In this document: positions 25,267 through 33,255 of the stretch, in pieces
How the letters are laid out: every line of letters begins with the position of its first letter
Numbering within the stretch: the stretch's first letter is position 1
From: Gammaproteobacteria bacterium UBA2965
GTDB lineage: Bacteria; Pseudomonadota; Gammaproteobacteria; Pseudomonadales; Azotimanducaceae
Assembly: GCA_002348385.1 (NCBI GenBank)
Contig: DEBD01000028.1
Span: 1-64,000 of the forward strand
Length of the DNA: 64,000 bases
Direction of reading: 5' to 3'
The notes under the pieces: model-generated
The model's input: only the letters and a program-made list of their open reading frames with translations
The model's database searches: none
What the model was told of the DNA's origin: nothing
Made by a program: the position numbers and the translations under genes

Positions 25267-25579
25267 GGTAGCAACACGCAAGCTGCTTGAAAACGACCGG
25301 GTCATCGTGTGGGAGCTCGTGCTGGAGCCCGGTGAGCGCACCGGCGTGCATCGGCATGAGCTGGATTATATCGTTCACGTGACAGAGGGTTCTACGCTGC
25401 GAGCCACCGGTGGAGACGGAGAGAACGTTACAGACGTGGTGCTGCAGACGGACGACACGTTCCACTTTCGCGTCGAAGGCGATATCGCAACCTCCGGTGA
25501 TCTGCAGACCACGGCGGTGCACGACGCGGAAAACGTGGGTAGCACCCGCTATCGCGAGATTATGGTGGAGCTCAAGTAG
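25259..25579 (+). CDS. small cupin-domain protein
   Basis: A 106-aa single cupin barrel. The first cupin motif is seen in ELVLEPGERTGVHRHELDYI (His residues in HRH, Glu) and the second around DDTFHFRVEGDIATSG. This resembles small metal-binding cupins of unknown function that accompany catabolic genes. It overlaps the upstream hydrolase by 8 nt, so the two are probably co-translated. Confidence 0.8.
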   Translation: MGEVATRKLLENDRVIVWELVLEPGERTGVHRHELDYIVHVTEGSTLRATGGDGENVTDVVLQTDDTFHFRVEGDIATSGDLQTTAVHDAENVGSTRYREIMVELK

Positions 25580-25583
25580 GACG

Positions 25584-25780
25584 CTACCCGTGGTCGAACA
25601 GCAGGCGAATGTAGTTGAGCGACTGCATGAGCTGATTGGGCAGCACGCTGCGATCGTTCTAAGCTTTCGACATGATGATGCCGCCCTCGATGGTGTGGCT
25701 GAGCAGCTCGGCTATGGTCTCGCCCATGAGCTAGAGAAAGCTCAGCAGTCGTGGCGGCGGATCTTCGGATAGCTCGTCTG
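25584..25780 (-). pseudogene. remnant of a TetR-family regulator (C-terminal part)
   Basis: Read on the minus strand, one frame encodes a recognisable TetR C-terminal segment: MGETIAELLSHTIEGGIIMS, then an in-frame TAG (25659-25661), then NDRSVLPNQLMQSLNYIRLL to a natural stop at 25584-25586. A second in-frame TAG lies at 25731-25733, just before the visible segment. The pattern of an EGGI-type helix followed by a line of the form D-x-S-V-L-x-x-Q-L is typical of TetR proteins. No DNA-binding domain is found upstream, so the gene is truncated and dead. It may once have controlled the SDR and hydrolase genes around it. Confidence 0.65.
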
Positions 25781-25847
25781 CTTTGTGGCAAAGAGGGCCG
25801 GGGTGTAGAAGGCAAAGCCGGCAGCAACCATCTGCTGCCCCGGCGCG

Positions 25848-26600
25848 TCAGCCCACGCTCAGCCCGCCATCTACCGTGAGCTCGATTCCGGTGATGTATG
25901 CAGCCGCGTCGCTGGTGAGGAACGCTACTGTTTGCGCGATGTCCTCTGGACGTGCCAGGCGTTGCAAAGGAATCGCGGCGATGAACGCCTCACGCGCCTG
26001 TTCGGCGCTACGCCCGCCACGCGCCTGGGCTTGAAACAAGCCCTGCACCGCAGGGCTTTCCACCCAACCTGGTGAGATGCTGTTCACCGTGACGCCTTTG
26101 CGCCCCAGCCGCGCGGCGGCCGTTCGCGTGAGCCCTAGCAGGCCTGCCTTAGCGGTTGCGTAGCCGGCATTCATGGGCGCACCGGAGTGAGCCACGACGC
26201 TGGCGATGTTGACGATGGCCCCCGAGCCGTTCGCCACCATGTGCTGGCCCACCGTATGGATCCCCAGGGCAGCCCCATGCAGCGTCACATCAAAGCAGCG
26301 GCGCCACGCATCGTGGTCCAGACGGTCTATAGGGCCCATGGCGAGCCAGGCGGCTGCGTTGGTAAGGCTCGCTATTCGCTCGCCCGAGTCCTCAACGCGA
26401 GCGCAAATCGATTCCCACGAGGCCTGCTCGGTTACGTCGAGCTCGGCAAACTCTATGTTGGCGGGCGCCTCTGCGAACGCGCGGTTGAAGGTGCTCTCCT
26501 TGAGATCGGCGCAGATTACGCAGTCGCCGCGTTCGGCCAGTACGCGGCAGATCACGGAGCCGATGGCGCCGGCGCCGCCGGTGACGATGGCAACGGTCAT
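25848..26600 (-). CDS. SDR-family oxidoreductase
   Basis: A 250-aa classical SDR: TGGAGAIGS at residues 7-15, catalytic Ser in IVNIASVVAH, YATAK near 153, and the C-terminal ITGIELTVDGGLSVG typical of FabG-like enzymes. In the usual NNAG position it has TNAAA, a minor change. GGAGGGAAG lies upstream of the ATG. Substrate unknown. The 3' end faces the TetR remnant. Confidence 0.88.
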   Translation of the reverse strand: MTVAIVTGGAGAIGSVICRVLAERGDCVICADLKESTFNRAFAEAPANIEFAELDVTEQASWESICARVEDSGERIASLTNAAAWLAMGPIDRLDHDAWRRCFDVTLHGAALGIHTVGQHMVANGSGAIVNIASVVAHSGAPMNAGYATAKAGLLGLTRTAAARLGRKGVTVNSISPGWVESPAVQGLFQAQARGGRSAEQAREAFIAAIPLQRLARPEDIAQTVAFLTSDAAAYITGIELTVDGGLSVG

Positions 26601-26656
26601 GAATCTTCCCTCCGCAAATGAGTTAGTCTAACCCGGCAGACCGGAAGGAGCAGGCA

Positions 26657-27049
26657 ATGGCCGTAAACCTCATCGAATTCATGCCGTTTGCGGACGTCTT
26701 GGGGTTGGAGATTACCCACTCGGACAAGGACCGCGTGTCGGCCACGCTTTCGGTACGCAAGGAATTGTGCACCACGGGCAAGATCATGCACGGGGGCGCT
26801 ATCATGTCAGTGGCCGATACCCTGGGCGCCATTGGCGCCTACCTAAACCTGCCCGAAGGCGCCAAGGCCACCACGACCATCGAAAGCAAGACGAACTTTC
26901 TGGGCGCGGCCAGCGTGGGCGCCACGGTGCTGGCTGAAACAACACCGGTGCATGTGGGGCGCAGGACGTCGGTGTGGCAAACGCGCCTGACACTCGATGA
27001 CGATCGTATGGTGGCCATGGTCATGCAGACGCAGATGGTGCTGACCTAG
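26657..27049 (+). CDS. PaaI-type hotdog-fold thioesterase
   Basis: A 130-aa hotdog protein with the PaaI signature MHGGAIMSVADTLGAIGAY (about residues 44-62), preceded by the substrate strand SATLSVRKELCTTGK. Such tetrameric enzymes hydrolyse phenylacetyl-CoA-type or other aromatic or short-chain acyl-CoAs, or rescue stalled CoA thioesters. AAGGAG lies before the ATG. Divergent from the SDR gene. Confidence 0.88.
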   Translation: MAVNLIEFMPFADVLGLEITHSDKDRVSATLSVRKELCTTGKIMHGGAIMSVADTLGAIGAYLNLPEGAKATTTIESKTNFLGAASVGATVLAETTPVHVGRRTSVWQTRLTLDDDRMVAMVMQTQMVLT

Positions 27050-27085
27050 TACGAGTCAAACGCATTTGCTCCGGCAATAGCGCAG

Positions 27086-27421
27086 TTAGTAGTAGCGGTA
27101 GCCCCTGCGCCGCTCACGGTATTCGTGCTTGTGGTCTCGATAGTGATGGTCGTGATGGTGAGGGCGGTGCCGATGCGCTCGCTTGTGACGGTGGCGGTGG
27201 GGCCGCCAGTGATCGTGCGGGCAATGTCGATGTACCCGATATCGGTGAACATAGACGGGCGCACGGTAGGTGTCGTGGCTGTAGTGGTGGGCGAACGTAA
27301 GTGCTGCGCCGACGACGAACTTCCAATCATCTTCATCGTGATCTGCGTTGGCCGCCAACGGTGAGATCAGTCCGGCGAGCAGCAAGCCGATGCCGATTGG
27401 CTTAGGGCGTTGAAACTTCAT
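27086..27421 (-). CDS. secreted histidine- and arginine-rich protein
   Basis: A 111-aa protein with a signal peptide (IGIGLLLAGLISPLAANA, then DHDEDD) and a mature region containing 21 histidines, mostly as HR, HH and HD pairs between residues 44 and 100. GGAGG lies upstream of the ATG. I recognise no catalytic domain; the composition suggests binding of zinc, copper or nickel in the periplasm or a low-complexity surface protein. Confidence 0.7.
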   Translation of the reverse strand: MKFQRPKPIGIGLLLAGLISPLAANADHDEDDWKFVVGAALTFAHHYSHDTYRAPVYVHRYRVHRHCPHDHWRPHRHRHKRAHRHRPHHHDHHYRDHKHEYRERRRGYRYY

Positions 27422-27507
27422 GATGCCTCCAATTCCTGATTGGCCTGGCCAGAATACTGCGCAGGGCCTGAATTGGGCCTGAACTAAAACTGTCTGTTGG
27501 CTGATCG

Positions 27508-28017
27508 TCAGCTGTGTGATTGGGTTTGTTGCAGCTGCGTCCTGTGTTCGTTGAACCGTTGCAGGGCCTCACCATCGATGGGCGGATCGATGTTGTCCCA
27601 ACTCGTTCCGGCGATGATCGCATCGTCGAATAGCGGCTCACCGCTATCGGTAAGCGCGGACAGGTAGGGAGGGGTGACCACGTACAGTAACGTCACTGGT
27701 GTCGAACCTTCGTTACACAACTGTAGCAGCGTATTTGGTTGTGTGATGATCAACTTGTCTGGTTCTACCACCAATCGGTAATGATCTACTTCCCCGGGCT
27801 CGCGCATCCAGGCAGTGAGCGTGCCGCCCAGCGTGTAGGTGAATTGGGTCACCACGGGGTGATAGTGCACGGCGGAACGTGTGCCGGGTGCCAGCTGTCC
27901 CAGGGCTATGCTCAACGTGCCGGAAATCTGTCCGTGTTGGGAGGCAGTCAGCAGTTCGGCGACCTGGGTGCCGTCTGGGGCAGTGAACGGGCTGCTGGTA
28001 GTGAGGATCTGGCGCAC
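27508..28017 (-). CDS. cupin-domain protein
   Basis: A 169-aa cupin. The first motif lies around GTRSAVHYHPVVTQFTYTLGG and the second around DKLIITQPNTLLQLCNEG, followed by a helical C-terminal tail (DGEALQRFNEHRTQLQQT). It is similar to uncharacterised cupins with dioxygenase or isomerase-like barrels. GTG is the probable start. It lies 10 nt downstream of the VOC gene on the same strand and may be co-expressed with it. Confidence 0.75.
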   Translation of the reverse strand: MRQILTTSSPFTAPDGTQVAELLTASQHGQISGTLSIALGQLAPGTRSAVHYHPVVTQFTYTLGGTLTAWMREPGEVDHYRLVVEPDKLIITQPNTLLQLCNEGSTPVTLLYVVTPPYLSALTDSGEPLFDDAIIAGTSWDNIDPPIDGEALQRFNEHRTQLQQTQSHS

Positions 28018-28027
28018 GCGCCTGCTC

Positions 28028-28546
28028 TTAAGACTCCCTGACGGGATCGGTTACGCCGTCCCACGCTTCGTGGGCAGCCTTCCAGGATGCGAAGGTTTCC
28101 AGTAGCGGTGCGTTGTTTTCGTAGATCTCCACGAAGCAGCCGAGCTTGGGGCGCGTGTCCATGTATGCCACCCGGGCGGCGGAGGTGAGTGTCGTTACTG
28201 CGGGAAAACCGGCGGCTTCGAAGCGCGCCTTCTCACCGTCGAAGTCGTCCGGAAGAATGGCGAAGTGATGAAATCCACGCTCGCCGGCCGGAACCATCTC
28301 GCGATACACGCTGGGTGCGTCGTTGTGCTGCTCGATGAGCTGGATGTGGGCGGGCCCGGCCTGGCCGAACGCGTAGCTAAGGTCAGCTTCACTGGGTTTC
28401 CCGCGGTAGAAGTGATCGGGCGATTCGTGGTGCATGGAGACAAAGAATGGACCGGCTCCGATCAGCTCCACCCACTGCATGCAGGCGTCTTCGATATCCT
28501 GCACGACGTAGGCGTATTGGAGCACGGGGTAGCGAATCAGTGGCAT
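28028..28546 (-). CDS. VOC-family protein
   Basis: A 172-aa glyoxalase-like protein with the first module at YPVLQYAYVVQDIEDACMQW and the second at GFHHFAILPDDFDGEKARFE, ending GCFVEIYENNAPLLETF, where the glutamate is a likely metal ligand. The pattern resembles glyoxalase_4 or methylmalonyl-CoA epimerase-type proteins found in aromatic and steroid gene clusters. GGAG lies about 7 nt upstream of the ATG. Confidence 0.82.
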   Translation of the reverse strand: MPLIRYPVLQYAYVVQDIEDACMQWVELIGAGPFFVSMHHESPDHFYRGKPSEADLSYAFGQAGPAHIQLIEQHNDAPSVYREMVPAGERGFHHFAILPDDFDGEKARFEAAGFPAVTTLTSAARVAYMDTRPKLGCFVEIYENNAPLLETFASWKAAHEAWDGVTDPVRES

Positions 28547-28570
28547 TGGGTGTCTCCGGACCGTAACGGC

Positions 28571-28801
28571 TCACGTTGTGGCCGCAGCATATAGAACTCT
28601 GATGCGGCGAGCCAAGCCGGGGCTAACGCAAGAGTGCGTGGCGTCGGACTGTTCCATCTGTACGAATCCGAAGCCGCGCGATCGTCCGCTGTCGCGGTCG
28701 ATGATGACTTGGGCCGACTGTACCGGACCGATATCGTTGAATAGGTTTTGCACATCGGTGTCGGTCACGCTCCAGGGAAGGTTTCCTGCGTATAATTTCA
28801 C
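28571..28801 (-). CDS. truncated RRM protein
   Basis: A 76-aa frame whose first 51 residues are a clear RRM half, beginning KLYAGNLPWSVTDTDVQNLF and containing RNP1 (RGFGFVQM), very close to the RRM gene at 12257. After QSDATH it diverges into HSCVSPGLARRIRVLYAAATT, losing the second helix and the last strand of the fold. I prefer the GTG start at 28801, because GGAGGT lies 7 nt before it and it aligns with the paralogue's first residue. It is probably a decaying or non-folding paralogue. Confidence 0.65.
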   Translation of the reverse strand: MKLYAGNLPWSVTDTDVQNLFNDIGPVQSAQVIIDRDSGRSRGFGFVQMEQSDATHSCVSPGLARRIRVLYAAATT

Positions 28802-29106
28802 GTAATTCACCTCCATGGATCACTTGAGCCGCTTTCGTACACATTACTGCGGCGAATTAATAATGTGCGTGGGTTTTCCCACTGCCGGCGCCCAACGGGT
28901 TTTAGTGTCTCGAAGCGATTGACGACGAACAGGCGAGATGAAGCTCGGAAGACGACCTTAACGGGGTTTCTAAAGCGCGCGCAGCAAGAAGATATATTCG
29001 TCCGATTATCCGCGATTTGTCGCCCTATTGAGGTTATGGGCCCCATTTCTCGGAGAGGTCGGGTCTACTGGGGTATAGTGGGGGGGAATCTCCGAACGAG
29101 TCGCTC
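28802..29106. other. divergent intergenic region
   Basis: About 300 nt between the minus-strand truncated RRM gene and a small plus-strand gene. TATATT at 28993-28998 and TATAGT at 29074-29079 resemble -10 boxes for the plus strand, but neither has a convincing -35. Nothing else could be supported. Confidence 0.3.
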
Positions 29107-29283
29107 ATGGCCAAGAAGCCTGCGGCCGAAACTACTCCGAGCGAGCGGCGTCAGGCCCTTGCCGACGATGTGGCGGCCTTTTTGAACGCTGGCAATAAGA
29201 TCAAGCGTATCCCCAGCGGGGTGTCAGGTCAGGACCCTCTGGGCCGTGGTCAACCCTTTCGTCTGGGAAATCCCAAGAAGTAA
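29107..29283 (+). CDS. small SutA-like protein
   Basis: A 58-aa ORF: a Lys/Ala/Glu-rich start (MAKKPAAETTPSERRQALAD) followed by DVAAFLNAGNKIKRIPSGVS and a basic Gly/Pro end (PFRLGNPKK). The segment with FLxxGxxIxxIP is reminiscent of the C-terminal motif of the Pseudomonas RNA-polymerase-binding protein SutA and of several short conserved gammaproteobacterial proteins. No strong Shine-Dalgarno is seen. It is a plausible real gene; the function is inferred only from this weak resemblance. Confidence 0.55.
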   Translation: MAKKPAAETTPSERRQALADDVAAFLNAGNKIKRIPSGVSGQDPLGRGQPFRLGNPKK

Positions 29284-29300
29284 CTGGTGGCCAAGCGCTC

Positions 29301-30158
29301 TCAGGCGTCTGGTTTCCAATGGTAGATCTGCATCAGGCTGCTGCCCATGAGGGCGGCACGTTCGGATTCCGACAACTGCTCGGCTAGTCGAAACGCGTCG
29401 ACTCCCTCCCTATAGGTCAGCAAGGCCGTCGCCCGGGTCCAGTCGGTTCCCCACATGCAGCGCTCGAAGCCATAGGCGTCGAAGATGCGTGCCAGGGGGT
29501 CCCAGATGTCGGGATAAGGGAACGGCTCGTGGGAAAGAGTGCAGGCGCCGGAAATCTTGATTGCCACGTTCTCCAGGCTCGCCAGCGATAGTACCCGCGA
29601 AAGATCTGCAAAGGGCCTTGCCGGGACCGGTGGTTCGAAAGGCTGGGTAAGTCCCACATGGTCCAGCACGAACTGGGTGTCAGGGTTTCTCGCTGCCAAT
29701 TCTGCTAGCAGTTCCAGGCGATTCCAGGCGAGTACGTTCACGGGCAGACCGTGGTAGGCCGCCGCGCGCAATGTGCGGTGCAATCCCGCATGCTCCGGAT
29801 CGGGGCCTGGCTCGTAGGTAAGTAGGATCCGCGCTCCCACGGCTCCCGGGGTGGCAGCCCATTGGGCCATCTCGTCGACGATGTGTTCTGAGCGCGTGTC
29901 GAACGGCCTGATGAGGCCGAACCGTCCCGGGTGTTTTGCGTGCACCTCCAGCGCATAGCTGGGGTCGAAACGATACATGGTCCAGGGTGATACCAGCAGT
30001 GCGCCATCCACCCCGACTTCATCCATGGCAGCCACCATCTGCTCACCCGTGACTTCGGGCGGCCCTTGTAACTCGCCAGCCCACGGGCGTCCCGGCCGAT
30101 CACGCTCGTAGGCGTGAACCTGGCAGTCGACGATTAGGTTTCGATCAGAGGGGCTCAT
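29301..30158 (-). CDS. amidohydrolase-2 family hydrolase
   Basis: A 285-aa TIM-barrel metal-dependent hydrolase related to ACMSD and 2-pyrone-4,6-dicarboxylate lactonases. It begins LIVDCQVHAYE in place of the usual DxHxH, has DHVGLTQPF in mid-sequence and MWGTDWTRA near residue 235, where a conserved Asp completes the site. One of the N-terminal histidines is replaced (CQVH), so metal binding may be altered. Likely acts on a ring-cleavage or lactone-type carboxylate; substrate unknown. Confidence 0.82.
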   Translation of the reverse strand: MSPSDRNLIVDCQVHAYERDRPGRPWAGELQGPPEVTGEQMVAAMDEVGVDGALLVSPWTMYRFDPSYALEVHAKHPGRFGLIRPFDTRSEHIVDEMAQWAATPGAVGARILLTYEPGPDPEHAGLHRTLRAAAYHGLPVNVLAWNRLELLAELAARNPDTQFVLDHVGLTQPFEPPVPARPFADLSRVLSLASLENVAIKISGACTLSHEPFPYPDIWDPLARIFDAYGFERCMWGTDWTRATALLTYREGVDAFRLAEQLSESERAALMGSSLMQIYHWKPDA

Positions 30159-30489
30159 CCGTGACGTGCTGGCCCTGGATTCGTGTCGCCGACTATAGCG
30201 AATTTGTGGAAGCTCCCCCTAGAATTGCCGTTTGGCTGCCTAGGCCGTCGGCTATGGGACCTGAAATGCCGATAAGGCCTTTGCGCCCGCTGGATTAAAC
30301 TCAGGTGGTGGCCCTCTAGGGGCTGTGCAAACCGCGTAGCAGTGCATCCCGATATCCGTCGTACGGTCATCGCCACCTCCGACTGATGCGGACAGCCGAG
30401 CAGGCGCTGGTCCGTCGGGGGGGTGTTGTTCTACACGCGCTGTGCCTTGTGTATGATCGTGCGCTTCTTTGATGCAAGCACGCCGCGCA
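30159..30489. other. intergenic region without a visible gene
   Basis: This stretch separates two divergent genes. TATGAT at 30452-30457 could be a -10 for the CnoX-like gene, but no -35 at suitable spacing is evident. No RNA element was recognised. Confidence 0.35.
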
Positions 30490-31344
30490 ATGGACGACCA
30501 AACCCCCATTTTCAACGTCACGCCGGAATCGTTCCAGACGGACGTCATCGAACGTTCGCAGCAGGTGCCCGTGCTGCTGCTGTTCTGGGCGGATCAGGTG
30601 CCGCCGTCGGCGGAAGCCAGGTCGCAGCTCGAAGCGCTGGTGGCTCCGTATCAGGGCAAGGTGCTGTTGGGGCTGGTGGACGTCTCCGTGGACCAGACCT
30701 TGGCTCAGCATCTGCGTGTGCAGGGGTTGCCGAGTATCCGCGTGGTTTCCGGTGGGCAGCTGGTGGATCAGCTGGATGGGCCGCAGCCGGAGAGCGCGCT
30801 GCGAGCGCTGCTGGACGGGCTGACCATGTCATCCGGAGAGATGCTCAGGGACCAGCTGCAGGGCTATCTGGAAAACGGCGATTTTACGGCTGCGCTGGGA
30901 CTGCTGCAGCAGGCGATCAACGAAGAGCCTCAGAATCAGGCGTTTCGAGTGGAACTGGCCGATGTGCTGATCATGCAGAACGAGTTGGATGAGGCCCGTC
31001 GCGCTCTGGCCACTGTGGGCGAGGACACGCCTGAGCGGGAGCGCCCCACTACGCGGCTGGAAATGGCCGAGGAGGCGGCGGGCATGGGCGCCATCGCGGA
31101 GCTGATGGAACACTGCGAGCGCGATCCCGACGATCTGGAAACCCGGTATCGGCTCGCTGTTCTGGGTGCCGCGGAGCGCCAGTACGAGTTCGCTCTGGAG
31201 CATTGCCTGGCCATTCTGCAGGCAGACCGGGAATTTCGTGAAGATATCGGCAGAACCACCATGATTCGGATTTTCAACCTCATGGGTCGGGGTTCGGAGC
31301 TTGCCTCCCGCTACCGGCGCCGAATGTTTGCGCTGATGCACTAG
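30490..31344 (+). CDS. CnoX/YbbN-like thioredoxin-TPR protein
   Basis: A 284-aa cytoplasmic protein with an N-terminal thioredoxin fold (about residues 1-105; VPVLLLFWADQVPPS at the active-site position, and the cis-Pro loop QGLPSIRVV) and a C-terminal helical-repeat domain from about 115. This is the architecture of CnoX/YbbN, a holdase that works with DnaK and GroEL under oxidative stress. The usual SxxC or CxxC is absent (D-Q-V-P-P-S), so this copy cannot do thiol chemistry at that site. The ATG at 30490 is preferred; in-frame ATG and TTG lie 18-21 nt upstream. Confidence 0.87.
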   Translation: MDDQTPIFNVTPESFQTDVIERSQQVPVLLLFWADQVPPSAEARSQLEALVAPYQGKVLLGLVDVSVDQTLAQHLRVQGLPSIRVVSGGQLVDQLDGPQPESALRALLDGLTMSSGEMLRDQLQGYLENGDFTAALGLLQQAINEEPQNQAFRVELADVLIMQNELDEARRALATVGEDTPERERPTTRLEMAEEAAGMGAIAELMEHCERDPDDLETRYRLAVLGAAERQYEFALEHCLAILQADREFREDIGRTTMIRIFNLMGRGSELASRYRRRMFALMH

Positions 31345-31782
31345 GGCGTCGCTGGCCCCTTTCTTTCTTGATCTAGGTCCCACCCAGGGGACTGAGCCTC
31401 CCCTGTGCTTGCTGAATGACCGTGGTTAGAACCAGTGCGCCACAGACGCACAATCGCTGGCTTCGGTTCATTGCCGCGACCCTGGTGGGAATATTGTTGT
31501 TTGGCGGTGTCGCCATGCGGGCGGATGGGGCAGTGGCCTTGCTGCAAGCATGCGCCCGCCAGGATTTAGCCCGTGCGGTTTGGCCGGCCGGTACCGGTGC
31601 CGGGACCATTGAATTTTGACCCGGTTATGCACAGCGTTTGGAAATGTTGCGGTTGGGTCGATAGATGGGCCTATTGCTTAATCCTCGCGGTAACTTTCGT
31701 TAATTAACCTACTGAATTAATTAGTAATTGGCGAACTTTGGCCGTTTTGCACCCATTTTGGCGTGGTGATGACCCATGCAGG
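31345..31782. other. intergenic region with AT-rich segment
   Basis: About 440 nt without a convincing gene. A 67-codon frame at 31416-31619 with one hydrophobic segment has no Shine-Dalgarno and is left as a remote possibility. The part 31675-31735 is strikingly AT-rich for this genome and contains the palindrome GTTAATTAAC (31699-31708). It lies just before a group of DnaA-box-like sites. Confidence 0.45.
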
Positions 31783-31824
31783 TTATCCAGCGCTTTTGGC
31801 GATTTATCCTCAGAGTTATCCACA
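31783..31824 (+). promoter_or_regulatory. cluster of three DnaA-box-like sites
   Basis: Three 9-mers in the same orientation lie within 42 nt: TTATCCAGC (31783), TTATCCTCA (31804) and TTATCCACA (31816). The last matches the DnaA box consensus TTATnCACA exactly; the second differs at one position and the first at two. The starts are 21 and 12 nt apart. An AT-rich stretch lies 50-100 nt upstream. This could be a DnaA-controlled promoter element or an origin-like site; chance is not excluded. Confidence 0.5.
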
Positions 31825-31878
31825 GCGCGGACCCTGAGGTAAAGTCCGCAGCGTGACGTGCGAAGGCGTAAAGGGACA

Positions 31879-33252
31879 ATGACGGATTCGGTCGATCTGC
31901 TCGAACAGAAACTGGCCAGCTATGCAGAGCGTGGGGTGACCAGGGTGAAGCTGGCACTTACCGATTTGGATGGCGTATTGCGTGGCAAGTACGTCAGCCT
32001 CGATAAATTTGCCAGCCTGCTGGCAAAGGGTGGTGGGTTCTGCGACTGCGTGTTCGGCTGGGACGTGGAAGATCAGCTCTACGACGCAGGTGTCTATACG
32101 GGTTGGCACACGGGTTTCCCGGACGCCGACTACCGTGTGCTGGTGGATAGCGAGCGATGGCTGGCCGACGAAAATACGCCGCTGTTTCTCGGCCAGTTCG
32201 TTGGCGCGCTAGGGGCACCTCACCCGATCTGCCCTTATACCCGCCTGCAGCAGATGCTGGATCGTCTGGCGAGCCATGGTCTCAGTCTGAAATCCGGATT
32301 CGAGTACGAGTTTTTCGTGTTCGACGAAACGCCTCACAGTGTGCGCGACAAAGGGTACCGGGAGCTGCGTCCCCTGACACCGGGTAACTTCGGCTATTCG
32401 GTTCTGCGCGCGAGCGCCCAGGGCGCGGAGTTCGCTGGGCTCATGGATTACTGCCGGGAGTTGCATTGCGACCTGGAGGGGTTGCATTGCGAAACCGGTC
32501 CGGGTGTGTGGGAAGGCGCTCTGCGTCCGGAGTTGGGCATGGAAGCGGCTGACCGCGCGGCGTTGTTCAAGACCTTTGCCAAGGTGTTCTTTTCGCGAAT
32601 GGATTGCATGGCCACATTCATGGCCAAGTGGTCCATGGACTATCCCGGGCAGAGCGGTCACTTCCATTTCAGCCTCCTGGACGAAAGCGGTACCAACGCG
32701 TTCGGCAACGCGGACAACGATGGCAACAGCCCCTTGATGGCGCAGGCCGTGGCGGGTTTGGAACGCTTTCTGCCCGATCTGCTGCCCATGGTGGCGCCCA
32801 CCATCAACAGCTACACCCGTCTGGTGAAAGGCGCCTGGGCGCCTACCGCGGCGACCTGGGGCGTGGAGAACCGCACCGCCGCCATTCGGGTAATTCCGGG
32901 TGATACGGCTCGTCAGCACATCGAGTGCCGCGTGCCGGGAGCCGATGGCAACCCCTACCTGGTGGCCGCGGCGGTGATTGCGGCTGCCTTGGGCGGCATC
33001 GAGCAAGGCCTCACGCCGGGCGAGGCGGTGGTAGGTGACGCGTATGCGGTGGAGGACAAACTCCCGTCCGCCTTGCGCTTCTCGAGCAATCTTCGCGATG
33101 CGGCGGATCGCATGGAGCGTTCCGAACTGGCGCGAGATATGTTCGGCGAGGAATTTGTCGACCACTTTGTCATGAGCCGACGGTGGGAGTGCGCAGAGTA
33201 CGAGCGCCATGTGAACGCCTGGCAGTTGGAACGGTATTTTGAAATCATCTGA
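31879..33252 (+). CDS. glutamine synthetase-family ligase (PuuA-like)
   Basis: A 457-aa type I glutamine synthetase-fold enzyme, probably a gamma-glutamyl-amine ligase rather than GlnA. The N-terminal beta-Grasp part is KLALTDLDGVLRGKYVS. Catalytic-domain motifs are GFEYEFFVFDE (metal Glu), GLHCETGPGVWEGAL, GQSGHFHFSLLD and NRTAAIRVIPGD. It lacks the adenylylation-site pattern of GlnA. The following GATase gene suggests a PuuA-PuuD-like pair: glutamylation of an amine, then hydrolysis of the gamma-glutamyl product. The ATG at 31879 follows AAAGGGACA. Confidence 0.88.
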   Translation: MTDSVDLLEQKLASYAERGVTRVKLALTDLDGVLRGKYVSLDKFASLLAKGGGFCDCVFGWDVEDQLYDAGVYTGWHTGFPDADYRVLVDSERWLADENTPLFLGQFVGALGAPHPICPYTRLQQMLDRLASHGLSLKSGFEYEFFVFDETPHSVRDKGYRELRPLTPGNFGYSVLRASAQGAEFAGLMDYCRELHCDLEGLHCETGPGVWEGALRPELGMEAADRAALFKTFAKVFFSRMDCMATFMAKWSMDYPGQSGHFHFSLLDESGTNAFGNADNDGNSPLMAQAVAGLERFLPDLLPMVAPTINSYTRLVKGAWAPTAATWGVENRTAAIRVIPGDTARQHIECRVPGADGNPYLVAAAVIAAALGGIEQGLTPGEAVVGDAYAVEDKLPSALRFSSNLRDAADRMERSELARDMFGEEFVDHFVMSRRWECAEYERHVNAWQLERYFEII

Positions 33253-33255
33253 TCC

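Noticed and set aside
31416..31619. 67-codon ORF with one hydrophobic segment
   Set aside because: No Shine-Dalgarno, no recognisable similarity and no neighbour coupling; noted only within the intergenic entry.
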